From CBDIDH01 sp965277595 (GTDB lineage Bacteria > Planctomycetota > Planctomycetia > Isosphaerales > Isosphaeraceae), in assembly GCA_965277595.1 (NCBI GenBank), contig CBDIDH010000001.1:620001-684000 (forward strand): DNA of 64,000 bases. Direction: 5' to 3'. Shown here in pieces: positions 51,897 to 61,078 of this stretch. Under the pieces are notes generated by a model. The model was given only the letters and a program-made list of their open reading frames with translations. It was not told the DNA's origin and did no database searches. The translations under genes and the position numbers were made by a program. How positions within the stretch are numbered: the first letter of the stretch is position 1; each line of letters opens with the position of its first letter.

Positions 51897-52396
51897 GGAC
51901 TTGCTCTCCGCGAAATCAGCGGGGCCTAGGGTCGAATCAAAGAACGACGCCGGCACCGATACTTATGACCAGGAGATGAACGTTTGTCAAGAACCAATTG
52001 AGGACCGAGAGAGCGGTCGTCAACTGTTGACTTCCAGAGGGCGGATGAATGGCGGAACCGGTTTCACGGACTCCCAACATCGAGCCGGCGTTTCGTCGTC
52101 GCTCAACCATTCTAAGGGCAGTCATAAAGGTGATCTTAACCGACTCCTCGCTCGCTGTCGTGGTAAGACAGCAAAAATGGGTCGTCGTCTTTGACTAAAA
52201 AATCGAATGTTCCAGTCGAGAACCGCACGCTTGATTTATGGCGCGGGGTGCGGTTAAGTTCCGCCTAAAAAGTCGTTTTTGAGACATGCAACGAAAAAAC
52301 CGTTCCGCTGCCCCGGAGTCTGGGCGGCGAAACGGTCGAATTCGAGCGGAAAACGTGTCGGGCCAAAACCGGTCGTAAAGAGTTTTGAAGTGCCCG
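51897..52396. other. Intergenic region between nrdJ and rplU
   Basis: The 500-base gap holds the nrdJ promoter region and the rplU terminator (52293-52336). Within it I see no gene, no B12 box and no clear NrdR box. Confidence 0.5.
52293..52336 (-). terminator. Terminator of rplU
   Basis: On the minus strand ACCGTTTCGCCGCCC pairs with GGGGCAGCGGAACGGT with mismatches and is followed by TTTTTT. It lies about 60 bases after the rplU stop. Confidence 0.75.
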
Positions 52397-52711
52397 TCAG
52401 GCCGTGGCAATCCCGGTGATCAGGACTGTCGTGTACGGTTGACGGTGGCCGTTGCGACGTCGCATGTTCTTGCGGCGGCGGAACTTCTGAATGATGATCT
52501 TCTTGTCGCGGAACTGCTCAACCACCTTGGCGGTAACGCGAGCCCCTTCAACGACCGGTGTGCCGATCGTGGGTTCGCCCGCGCCGGTGATCAGCAAGAC
52601 CTTGGGAAAGACCAGTTCCGTACCGGGTTCACCCTCGCGTCGGTCGACGACGATGCGGTCACCCTCGCGGACCCGAAACTGATGGCTGCCGTCTTCGAAG
52701 ATCGCGTACAT
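52397..52711 (-). CDS. rplU: 50S ribosomal protein L21
   Basis: The 104-residue protein is L21: MYAIFEDGSHQFRV opening, GxxVxAxVVEQFRDKKIIIQKFRRRKN central basic segment, and the C-terminal RRNGHRQPYTTVLITGI. It binds 23S rRNA near the exit of domain V. In most bacteria rpmA follows directly; here the next gene on this strand is nrdJ and a terminator intervenes, so L27 is coded elsewhere. Confidence 0.95.
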   Translation of the reverse strand: MYAIFEDGSHQFRVREGDRIVVDRREGEPGTELVFPKVLLITGAGEPTIGTPVVEGARVTAKVVEQFRDKKIIIQKFRRRKNMRRRNGHRQPYTTVLITGIATA

Positions 52712-52957
52712 CTCGATCGAAACTCCTCACGGCCCACGGCCGGGCAACAACGGCCAGGGTTCGCGGGTCCATCTCTGACTCTGAGCGTCAACGCAAGCAA
52801 CCGCGAGCACCATCCGGTGAGCCTCGCGGAAAAACGCCCATCGTAACGGTCAAAACCGTCAACGGGAAGGCCGGACTTGACATTCTGGCAATTTTTTTCA
52901 GGAGCGTCGACGACCAGGGGCCTCCGAGATCGGCGGGCCCCGGTCGTTGACGTTGAA

Positions 52958-55900
52958 TTAACGGCCGTGAGGCCGACGATTGCCAGGGAGAGGCGGCGGC
53001 GGCAAGATGCGGACCTCGCCGTTGTTGCCGTCGAAGCATTCCACCTGAAGATGCTCGGCGGCGACATCCTCCTCGGGGCGAATGTGGATGGTCATGTGGT
53101 ATTCGGTTTCGAGCCGGGTGAGCTCGACCCGTTTGCGATTGTTCAGGTACGTGGCCACCGGGGTGCTCACGGAGATGTTGACCCGGCGGATGTCCTCGCG
53201 GTGCGAGGCGAGCGCGAGGAGTCGCATGACGTCAATCGACATGCTTTCCACCGTCTTGACGACACCGCCGCCGGTGCAATTGCGGCAGTCTTCATAAACG
53301 GATCGCTTCAGACTCGGCCTGATCCGCTGTCGGGTCATCTCGATGAGCCCAAAGGCGCTCATGCGAAGGACCTTCGTGCGGGCGCGATCGCGTTTGATGG
53401 CGTCGCGGAGGGCCTTCTCGACTCCGCGGCGGTGCCGCTCGTCACGCATGTCGATGAAGTCATTGACGATCACACCACCGAGGTCGCGAAGGCGGAGTTG
53501 CCGGGCGATCTCCTTGGCGGCGCGAAGGTTCATCTCGTACGCGGTTCGCTCGGCGTCGTTCTCGACCCGGAAGTTGCCCGAGTTGACGTCAATGGCGACG
53601 AGGGCCTCGGTCTGGTCGATGACGATCGAGCCGCCTTCGGGGAGGTCGATCCGACGCCGCTGGATCTTGGCGATCTCGTCTTCGATACCGTACTTGTGGA
53701 AGAGCGGGACCCGTTCGTCGTAGAGCTTCAGGCGGGTGACAAACCGCGGCATGACCACCCTGAGAAACTCCTGGGCACGCTCGAAGGCCTGGGGCTCGTC
53801 GATCCAGATCGTATCGATCTCGGACGTGAAGATGTCGCGGATCGTCCGCGTGATCATGTCCGATTCTTGATAGATCGCCGCGGGCGCCTTCGCCTTCTTG
53901 ATCCGACGAAGAATGACCTTCCAGAGCCGGAGCAGGTAGGCGAGGTCGCGGGCCAGTTCGCGCTTGGATCGTTCCAGACCAGCGGTCCGCACGATGAACC
54001 CGAGCCCCTTGGGCGGGTTCAGGTCGTTCATGATGTCGCGGAGTTTGCGCCTCTGACCCTCATCGGCGATTTTTCGAGAGACACCGACGCGGTTCAGACC
54101 TGGCATGAGAACCAGGTAGCGACCGGGGATGCTGATGTAAGTGGATAGCGTCGGCCCTTTTGTGCCGATGCTTTCCTTGATCACCTGGACGAGCACCTCG
54201 TCACCACGTCGGAAAATCTCCTGGATCGGGGGTTTGGACATGCCCCGGCCTCGCGCCGATCGCCCCCCCGAGCCGCGAGGGCCAGGCTCGGTCTCGCGAT
54301 CGTCGCCCCGGCGCGGGCGGGCTTCGGTCGTTCCGCGCAGGCCCATCTCGCGTTCGAGTTCGGCGATTTCCTCGATCTCGCGGCGGATCTCTTCTTCCAG
54401 ACCGGGGTCGATGCCGTCATCCTCGGCCGAGGCCGTGGCGGTCTCGTCGCCCTCGGCGGACCCTTGGCGGAGGTCGTCGTGACCGTCTTCCTCATCGTAG
54501 CGGTCATGAACGTCTTGCTCGTCGCCGAAGTCGAATTCGCGGTCGAGGTCGTCGTCGTCCGCGACAACGGCCTTGGCGCCTCGGGGAAGCAAGGGGGCGG
54601 GCCCGGCGGAGGCTGGCGTTTCTTCCAGGTCGTCGTCTTCGAGGTCGGCGTCCAGGTCGCCCGCGGTTGCCGGGTTCGTCGCGTCACCGGGCAAGCCGGG
54701 ACGATCGCGCTCACGCCTTCGGCCGCGTCGGCGACGTCGGCGGCGAGGGCCATCGAGCTTGCCGCCGGCTCCGGCGGTCTCCTCGGTTCCCGACTCACCA
54801 GTTCCCTCATCGTCGAGATCGTTTTCGGATTCCGGACCAAACTCGGCCCAGTCGGGCGAGGCTGGGCTGGCTTCGCCGCCGAACGCGGGTTCTGGCGATC
54901 GGGAGCGTTCGCGGCGGGGAACGTAACCAGGCTCGCCCGCCCGATCGTGGGCTTTTCGATCCCGATCCCGATCCCGATCTCGATCGGGTTCGACGGCCCG
55001 GCCTCGGTCGCGATCGGCGGCGGGGCGGGGACGACTCTCGGGCTCGGGCTCGACCGGTCGCGGATCGCGCGGGCGGAAGGTCTCCGGGTCGACGGGCCTT
55101 GGCTCGCGTGCACGGACGGGTTCGGGATCGACGGGGCGTGCCCGAGGGGCCTCGGGCTCGCGTTCCACCGGGCGAGCGCGAGGGGCCTCAAACTCGCGTT
55201 CGCCGCCGCGAGAGCGGATCGCGGCCCGGCCGCCCCGGCGTCGGGTCGGTTCGGTGCGCGGGTCATACTCGGGTTCGATCGGCTCGGCGGGTGCAGCCTC
55301 GGTTTCCGGCTCGAAGGGTTCGGCGGGACCAAAGGCCCTCTCGGGTTCGGCCGGTGGGCGGCTGCTCGACTGTCCTCGGCCGCGTCCCCGGCGCGGTTCG
55401 CGGTCGCGGTCGCGATCACGTTCGCGTGAGGCTGGCGGTTCGGCGACGGGTTCGGGTCCGAAGGCGGCGGGAAGGCGAGACCGACTGACGTCGACATCCT
55501 CGTCATCAAATTCCGCCGCGCGGGGCGGAGCGGGCTGAGTCCGGGCCCTTTCTGTCCGGCTCGGCGGGAGGTCGGGGTCAAACGGCTCGGCCTCTCGGGC
55601 GTTTCGGCCGCGCGGTTCCTCGGACCCAAATGCGGGTCGAGCTTCGCGTTCACGTTCGACGGGTCGGACTTCGCGTTCACGTTCGGCGGGTCGAGCTTCG
55701 CGTTCGCGTTCACGTTCGGCGGGGCGGCCGAAGAGTTTTTCCTCGGCCCAGGTGGCGGCTTCGCTTCGCGTCCGGGCGGGCTCGTCGCGATCGAGCCGAG
55801 GGGGCTGTTCGCGGGGCGGTTCGGCGGCCCGGGCGGTGACCGAGGGCTTCGGTTCTTCGTCGCCGATCAGACCCTCGCCGAAGCGTCGAGGCTGGGAGCG

Positions 55901-56320
55901 ATCGCGTCGGCCGCGTTCGGAACGGTCGGGGCGGTCGCGGGGTCGGTCTTCGCCACGAGCGGACGGCGGAGGGCCGCCGAGGTCGCGGTCGTCGGGGCGA
56001 GGCCGGCGCGGGTCGGGTCGATCACGGCGAGCGTCGCGGTCGCGATCGCGGTCGCGAGGGTCGTCGGCCTGCTGATGGCGGTCGTAATACTGGGGCTCGA
56101 CGTCGGAGACGTGGAGGAAGCCGTTGCGGCCGACCGAGAAGTCCACGAAGGCAGCCTGGATCGCCGGTTCGAGGTTGACGACCTTACCCTTGTAAATGTT
56201 CCCTGTATAGCTCTCAAGGCTGGTACGTTCGACGTAAAGCTCTTCGAGGACACCGTCTTCGACGATGGCGATACGGCATTCCTCGGGCTGGAGCACATTG
56301 ATCAGCATTTCTTTCTTCAT
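52958..56320 (-). CDS. Ribonuclease E/G with large insertion in the S1 domain
   Basis: The 1120-residue protein is an RNase E/G. The S1 domain starts at about residues 37-75 (GNIYKGKVVNLEPAIQAAFV), is interrupted at about 80, and resumes near 695 with FRRGDEVLVQVIKES. Between lie roughly 610 residues rich in Arg, Glu, Asp and Pro with many dipeptide repeats, clearly disordered. After it, the 5'-sensor and DNase-I-like core follow, with the metal aspartates in VAIDVNSGN and NDFIDM and the zinc link in CRNCTGGG. The tail is short. It cuts mRNA and processes rRNA. The insertion may bind RNA or partners as the E. coli C-terminal tail does. Confidence 0.88.
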   Translation of the reverse strand: MKKEMLINVLQPEECRIAIVEDGVLEELYVERTSLESYTGNIYKGKVVNLEPAIQAAFVDFSVGRNGFLHVSDVEPQYYDRHQQADDPRDRDRDRDARRDRPDPRRPRPDDRDLGGPPPSARGEDRPRDRPDRSERGRRDRSQPRRFGEGLIGDEEPKPSVTARAAEPPREQPPRLDRDEPARTRSEAATWAEEKLFGRPAEREREREARPAEREREVRPVEREREARPAFGSEEPRGRNAREAEPFDPDLPPSRTERARTQPAPPRAAEFDDEDVDVSRSRLPAAFGPEPVAEPPASRERDRDRDREPRRGRGRGQSSSRPPAEPERAFGPAEPFEPETEAAPAEPIEPEYDPRTEPTRRRGGRAAIRSRGGEREFEAPRARPVEREPEAPRARPVDPEPVRAREPRPVDPETFRPRDPRPVEPEPESRPRPAADRDRGRAVEPDRDRDRDRDRKAHDRAGEPGYVPRRERSRSPEPAFGGEASPASPDWAEFGPESENDLDDEGTGESGTEETAGAGGKLDGPRRRRRRRGRRRERDRPGLPGDATNPATAGDLDADLEDDDLEETPASAGPAPLLPRGAKAVVADDDDLDREFDFGDEQDVHDRYDEEDGHDDLRQGSAEGDETATASAEDDGIDPGLEEEIRREIEEIAELEREMGLRGTTEARPRRGDDRETEPGPRGSGGRSARGRGMSKPPIQEIFRRGDEVLVQVIKESIGTKGPTLSTYISIPGRYLVLMPGLNRVGVSRKIADEGQRRKLRDIMNDLNPPKGLGFIVRTAGLERSKRELARDLAYLLRLWKVILRRIKKAKAPAAIYQESDMITRTIRDIFTSEIDTIWIDEPQAFERAQEFLRVVMPRFVTRLKLYDERVPLFHKYGIEDEIAKIQRRRIDLPEGGSIVIDQTEALVAIDVNSGNFRVENDAERTAYEMNLRAAKEIARQLRLRDLGGVIVNDFIDMRDERHRRGVEKALRDAIKRDRARTKVLRMSAFGLIEMTRQRIRPSLKRSVYEDCRNCTGGGVVKTVESMSIDVMRLLALASHREDIRRVNISVSTPVATYLNNRKRVELTRLETEYHMTIHIRPEEDVAAEHLQVECFDGNNGEVRILPPPPLPGNRRPHGR

Positions 56321-56426
56321 GCGGGCGTCTTTCTGACACTGTACTGTGCGGTTGGCGTTGGTCGGGTTAAGGGGCCCCTTGTGGCGACTCGACGGGTGCG
56401 GGGGGCCTTGGAAGGCCGCCGGTCCG

Positions 56427-57104
56427 TCACCGGGTGCGTTCAGGGCCCGACTCGGTCAAGGCGATCAGCTCCATTTCGGTTCGAACCAGGACGGACCCTT
56501 GCCCGAACAGGTCGCGAAGGCCCAGGGCTTCAATCAGCTCCTCGGGACGCGCGGAACCGTTCGGCGAGATCTTCAGTCGGAAGCGGAGGGTCCCGGCGGG
56601 ATCGAATCCGGCGTCGAGCACAAACGGGCGGAGGTCGACCGCGACATCACGATCGCGGTCAGGCCGATGCCGGGTGTATGGCCAGTCGGAACTGGCCAGG
56701 AAGCGAGCCAGGGCCGCCTCGGCGGCATCCCGGCGGTCGGCGGGGACATCAAATTGATATTCCACCGCCTGGGCGTGAGCGGGGCGGCCGGGCGCGACGG
56801 CCTCGGCCTCCAGGAAATCAAGGCCGGGCGGAGCCGCTTCACGAAGCCGGCGCCGGACTTCGTCCGGCTCCATCGGTTCCGCGAGCTCAAGCTCCAGAAC
56901 CTCGCGACGGCCCTCGATCCCCAGGGCCAGGGCCAGGGTAAAGACGACCTTGGGCCGCGGGTTAAATCCCTGGCTCTGCGCGATCGGGATCTCCGCGCGA
57001 CGCAACAAACGTTCCAGGCAGCGCAACAGGTCGTGATGGCTGACCAGTCGGAGGTCGCCACTCTTGGAGAACCGGAGCCGCACCTTCGAGGAAGTCTTCG
57101 TCAT
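56427..57104 (-). CDS. DUF2344 family protein
   Basis: The 225-residue protein opens with VRLRFSKSGDLRLVSHHDLLR and RRAEIPIAQSQGFNPRPK, the signature of the TIGR03936/DUF2344 group. These proteins usually sit beside or fused to a radical-SAM protein and upstream of rne/rng. Here the order DUF2344 then rne is kept, but the radical-SAM partner is absent from this window. Role unknown; tRNA or rRNA modification is suspected in the literature. Confidence 0.85.
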   Translation of the reverse strand: MTKTSSKVRLRFSKSGDLRLVSHHDLLRCLERLLRRAEIPIAQSQGFNPRPKVVFTLALALGIEGRREVLELELAEPMEPDEVRRRLREAAPPGLDFLEAEAVAPGRPAHAQAVEYQFDVPADRRDAAEAALARFLASSDWPYTRHRPDRDRDVAVDLRPFVLDAGFDPAGTLRFRLKISPNGSARPEELIEALGLRDLFGQGSVLVRTEMELIALTESGPERTR

Positions 57105-57379
57105 GAGGCGCGTCCGGGCCCGACCCGGGCCGGCGTACTCCGCCGCCTCGGAGCCGCTCGGCCCGCTTTAGAAGCGGTCGCGGCGAGGCTGCCTTGGCGG
57201 CGATGCGTTGAGGAATTCAGTATAGTCACGAAAAGCGTGTTCAATCCGTTCTGACACCTCAAAAGGGACCGGCCCCCGGTCCCACGTCCTTCAAGAAAAT
57301 CCCTCGACGTGTCGCCGGTGGATGGATCAATGGATGTGTCGAATCGGGCCGCGACGGCCTTCAATCCGGTTATCGGACA

Positions 57380-59194
57380 TCAGGTTTCTTGTCTCTCGCC
57401 TCCGGGAGACTCGGAAATCGGTCCGCCGGGCCTGTGGAGCGGGCCAGCAGTTCGGGTCTCGGGTAAAGTGCGGCGGAGTGCGGCCTGGAGCAGGGTGACG
57501 ACGGCCTCCGAGGTTTCCTGACGGAGAACTTCGGCGGCGAGAAGCCGGGCCTTGTCGAGGTGGAACCCGCGAATCACCCGTTTGACCTCGGGAAGCTGGT
57601 GGGGCGGCATCCCGAGCTGACGGAGGCCAAGACCGAGAAGCAATTTTGTGTATAGGGGTTCCCCTCCCATCGTACCGCAGACACTGACCTCGATTCCACG
57701 AGCCTCGGCCGCGGCGATGACCATTGCGATCAGACGGAGCACGGCCGGGTCGGCCGCGCTGTAGAGGTCGGCCACCAACTCATTGGTCCGGTCGACGGCG
57801 AGGGTGTACTGGATCAGGTCATTTGTACCGATGGAGAAAAAGTCGACCTCCTTTGCGAATTGATCGGCCATGACGGCCGCGGCGGGGACCTCGACCATGA
57901 CGCCGACGGGCAGGTCGGGTCGGACAGCGACTCCCTCGGCGGTCAACTCGGCCGCGACGTCGTTCAGGATCGCCCGAGCCTGTCGGAACTCGGCGAGAGT
58001 CGAGACCAGCGGGAACATCACTCTCAGGTCGCCCAGGACGCTCGCCCGGAGGATCGCCCGAAGCTGGGTACGGAAGAGGGACGGGTCGCGCAGGGAGAGG
58101 CGGAGACTTCTCAGCCCGAGCGCGGGGTTGGCTTCGGGATGTTCGGGTGCTCGATAGCCGGCGAGCTTGTCGGCCCCGAGGTCGAGTGTCCTGATGGTGA
58201 CCGGCCGGCCTTCCATGGCGCGGATCACCTCGGCATAGGCCTCGTACTGGTGCGACTCGTCGGGGGGTTGGTCGCCTCGGAGGAAGAGGAACTCGGTTCG
58301 ATAGAGGCCGACGCCCCCGGCGCCGCGGGCGAGGCAGGCCGCGGCCTCGGCGGGGAACTCGATGTTGCCCCAGAGCGCCACGGGAACGCCGTCGAGGGTC
58401 TCGGCCGGCAGATCCACCAGGCCGGCCAATCCTTTGAACCGGGCGACACGCTCGGCGGCATCGGTGCGGTAGCGCGCCAGGGTCGGCTCGTCGGGATCGA
58501 GGACGATAAGGCCGTCGTCGCCGTCAACGATGACGGTGCGGGCCTGCCGGGCCTGGTCAAGGAAGGGACCGAGACCGACGACGGCGGGGATCTCCAGCGC
58601 CTCGGCGACAATCGCGGTGTGGCTGGCGCGGCCACCGGCCTCGGTGGCGAATCCCAGGACAAGCGAGGGGTCAAGGCGGGCGGTCTCGCTAGGCGAGAGG
58701 TCGTGCGCGAGCAGGACGCTTGGCTCGGGAAGGCCCTGCATGACGGGTGCCCGGCGCTGGCCGAGCAGATGGCCGAGAATGCGCTGCTGGATGTCGCGAA
58801 CGTCGGCGGATCGGGCGGCCAGGTAGGAGTCGGAGAGTGACGCGAGCCGGGCGGCGTGGGCGTCGAGGACCTCGGAGACCGCGTGTTCGGCGGTAATCCG
58901 GCCACGTTCGATGCGTATCCGCGAGTCGCGGCGCAGGGTGGGGTCGGCGATCATCTGGGCGTGCGCCGCGAGGATATCGGCGTACTGGGGGCCGAGATCC
59001 TTGCGGGCCTCGGCCTCGGCCGCCTCGGCCTCGGCGCGAGCCTGATCGAGGCTCTGGTCGAGCCGGGCGAGCTCGGCGGCGACGGCTTCGGGGGCGATGT
59101 TTCGGTGGGGGAGCCTCGGCCCGTGCGGGTCGATGACCATCGCCGGACCGATTGCGACACCAGGACTGACGGCGATCCCACGCAGGATTTGCAT
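57380..59194 (-). CDS. ptsI: Phosphoenolpyruvate-protein phosphotransferase (PTS enzyme I)
   Basis: The 604-residue enzyme I takes phosphate from PEP and passes it to HPr. The phosphorylated histidine is His192 in GGRASHTAIVAEA. The PEP-binding C-terminal half has LRTQLRAILRAS, DFFSIGTNDLIQYTLAVDR and the cysteine region SVCGTMGGEP. The ATG at 59194 is at the family start; the upstream open stretch to 59272 is rejected because it overlaps HPr. It follows ptsH. Confidence 0.94.
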   Translation of the reverse strand: MQILRGIAVSPGVAIGPAMVIDPHGPRLPHRNIAPEAVAAELARLDQSLDQARAEAEAAEAEARKDLGPQYADILAAHAQMIADPTLRRDSRIRIERGRITAEHAVSEVLDAHAARLASLSDSYLAARSADVRDIQQRILGHLLGQRRAPVMQGLPEPSVLLAHDLSPSETARLDPSLVLGFATEAGGRASHTAIVAEALEIPAVVGLGPFLDQARQARTVIVDGDDGLIVLDPDEPTLARYRTDAAERVARFKGLAGLVDLPAETLDGVPVALWGNIEFPAEAAACLARGAGGVGLYRTEFLFLRGDQPPDESHQYEAYAEVIRAMEGRPVTIRTLDLGADKLAGYRAPEHPEANPALGLRSLRLSLRDPSLFRTQLRAILRASVLGDLRVMFPLVSTLAEFRQARAILNDVAAELTAEGVAVRPDLPVGVMVEVPAAAVMADQFAKEVDFFSIGTNDLIQYTLAVDRTNELVADLYSAADPAVLRLIAMVIAAAEARGIEVSVCGTMGGEPLYTKLLLGLGLRQLGMPPHQLPEVKRVIRGFHLDKARLLAAEVLRQETSEAVVTLLQAALRRTLPETRTAGPLHRPGGPISESPGGERQET

Positions 59195-59268
59195 CGTTTC
59201 CGGTTTGATCAGGGGCCGCGTCCGGAGCCGGGTGTCCGGCCTCGTCGACTGGCCCTTCTCGGGGGGGC

Positions 59269-59583
59269 TCACGTGGGGCGCTCCCGCTCCCCGCTCTCCT
59301 CACCCTCCCGGAACTGCGAGTCGACCAGTCGGGCCAGCGCCTCGATCGCCGCGGCGGCGTCGGGTCCGTGCGCCTCAAGGTCGAGCCGCGTCCCACTTTC
59401 GGCGGCCAGAAGGGTCAAGTCGAGGATACTCTTGCCATTAATCTCTTTACCATTATGAAGTACCCGGATCTCGGACTGGAACTGGCCGGCCAGTTTCACG
59501 AACTTGGCGGCCGGACCCAGGTGCAGGCCGTACTCGTTCGTGATCTCGACTTGTCGGCGGGCGACGGACGGGTCGTGGCTCAT
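59269..59583 (-). CDS. ptsH: PTS phosphocarrier protein HPr
   Basis: The 104-residue HPr accepts phosphate at His21 and donates it to EIIA proteins. The active-site loop reads GLHLGPAAKF, so the arginine that follows the histidine in GLHARPA is Gly23. The regulatory serine is Ser52 in NGKSILDL. C-terminal residues extend about 15 beyond the usual length. The ATG at 59583 is the family start; the upstream open frame to 59754 is not part of the protein. It lies directly upstream of ptsI. Confidence 0.9.
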   Translation of the reverse strand: MSHDPSVARRQVEITNEYGLHLGPAAKFVKLAGQFQSEIRVLHNGKEINGKSILDLTLLAAESGTRLDLEAHGPDAAAAIEALARLVDSQFREGEESGERERPT

Positions 59584-59811
59584 CGGCGGCTCGGTCGGCC
59601 TGAGGGCAAGAGACCACGGGGCTGGGGGCCGACGGTCGGTCTCGGGCCGTTCGTCTCGGTTGGTTTCCTTCCACTCCCGCTTCCGACGCGGGGCAAGATT
59701 GCGAGGCGAGGTGTCAGGCAATACCCATCGGGACGGACCTGACTCCGACCGCAACTGGCCCTGGGGCGGGGCCAGCGCGACGCCCCGAGGGGCCGCCTTG
59801 ACCCGGCAGGT

Positions 59812-60282
59812 TCAAGGCGAACCCTGGTCGGCCTCCTCAAGCAGTTCGATCACATGCTCACGCGACTTGGCTTGCCGCAGAAAACTGACGAACCGCTCGT
59901 CCTTCAGGTGTCTGGAGATGTTCTCCAGGGCCCGGAGGTGGTCGCCAGGTTGGTTGGGGGGTGAGATCAGCAGGAAGAAGATATCCACGGGCTCGCCGTC
60001 GAGGGCGGCAAAATCAACACCCCGACGTGAAAGCGCCACGGTACCGATCAGCCGGTCAACGGTGGGGTGCCGGGTGTGAGGAACGGCCACGCCCTGACCG
60101 ATCCCGGTCGAGCCGAGTTCCTCGCGACCGAGGATTGCCCGCGCAACGCTTTCCTGGTCGCCATCGGCCAACTTGCCCGCGCGGTTCAGGCTGGCGACGA
60201 TCTCACGGATCGCGTCTTCCTTACCCGTCGCTTGCAGGTCGACGAGGATCGCCTCGCGTACCACAAAATCCGAAAGCTTCAT
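59812..60282 (-). CDS. ptsN: PTS IIA(Ntr)-type protein
   Basis: The 156-residue EIIA of the fructose/nitrogen type has its phosphorylated His69 in GVAVPHTRHP and the family start KLSDFV. Such proteins regulate potassium, nitrogen and other responses without transporting sugar. The ATG at 60282 is preferred because GGAGGGCCGG lies in the six bases before it; an ATG at 60294 would place that site inside the gene. It belongs to the hpf-ptsN-ptsH-ptsI cluster. Confidence 0.9.
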   Translation of the reverse strand: MKLSDFVVREAILVDLQATGKEDAIREIVASLNRAGKLADGDQESVARAILGREELGSTGIGQGVAVPHTRHPTVDRLIGTVALSRRGVDFAALDGEPVDIFFLLISPPNQPGDHLRALENISRHLKDERFVSFLRQAKSREHVIELLEEADQGSP

Positions 60283-60474
60283 CCGGCCCTCCATCGGGTG
60301 CCGCCCGGTTGAAGGCCCAGCGTGCGACGCCGCGACCCGGAACCCAGGGCGGTGCGCCCGGCCTTGACCGACCCATGCATTGGGGACGGTTGGCTCAGCG
60401 CTCGCTCGTCTCTGTTCAGTCGGGATTGAACCTTACCCGGCCCTGGGGAAAGCGGGGCCGGTTGATCGAGCCGG

Positions 60475-60834
60475 TCATTTCGGCTCCGGGGGTTCGGGGA
60501 GGTCAGGTGACAACAGGCCCGCCCCCCCGTGAGTCAACTCACCTTTGTGATTCTGGACCCGTTCCTTGTATTTGCGGAGTTGCTGCTCCACCTTGTGTAC
60601 GCACAGGTCGGTCGCGGCTTCCACGCTCTGCGCAGACTCACTGGCGAAAAAATCGTGCTTGTGTTCGGCCGAGACGCGGATTTCCACGGACCAGGCGTTC
60701 TTCGAGTGATCGACGGCCACCTCGATCGCCATCAACCGGCCGAAATACTTCTGGAGCTTCTCGGCCTTTTCAAGAAGATGAGAGTGTTGCTCCGGCTCCA
60801 GGGAGCCGTGGCGGGTCGAAATCTCGATTTGCAC
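60475..60834 (-). CDS. hpf: Ribosome hibernation-promoting factor
   Basis: The 119-residue protein starts with VQIEISTRHG and has the HPF/RaiA core with KYFGRLMAIEVAVDHSK, VEIRVSAEHKHDFFASE and DLCVHKVEQQLRKYKERV. It stops ribosomes by binding the small subunit decoding region. The start is a GTG at 60834 with AAGGAG ahead; the in-frame ATG at 60948 would add residues that match nothing. The short length fits the short-type HPF, though its tail is Pro/Gly-rich. Confidence 0.88.
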   Translation of the reverse strand: MQIEISTRHGSLEPEQHSHLLEKAEKLQKYFGRLMAIEVAVDHSKNAWSVEIRVSAEHKHDFFASESAQSVEAATDLCVHKVEQQLRKYKERVQNHKGELTHGGAGLLSPDLPEPPEPK

Positions 60835-61078
60835 CCGACCGCTCCTTGACTGACAACACCGGTCCGGGGTCTTTCCCCGTTCGCAACCAGAGAGTAACCC
60901 TGGCCGGGGCTTCCGGTCAAGGCCCCACCGCCACAACACTTCGGTCAAAGTCGGCCCCGGCCGGGGCTACCGCGATCGGGGCGCTTGGCGTATCGTTTTG
61001 AGAAGGCCCCGGGGCGCCCGGGTTGGGGTCTCGCGGCGGCAACGCAATTTTGACAAGGAACGGGCGGAGGGTGTCGCC

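Noticed and set aside
51897..52292. Cobalamin riboswitch before nrdJ
   Set aside because: I looked for the B12 box and nearby pairing regions in the leader and found nothing convincing.
54181..55713. Open frame of 510 codons in another frame inside the RNase E/G insertion
   Set aside because: The low-complexity sequence keeps several frames open. The main RNase E/G frame joins recognisable S1 halves, so it is the real one.
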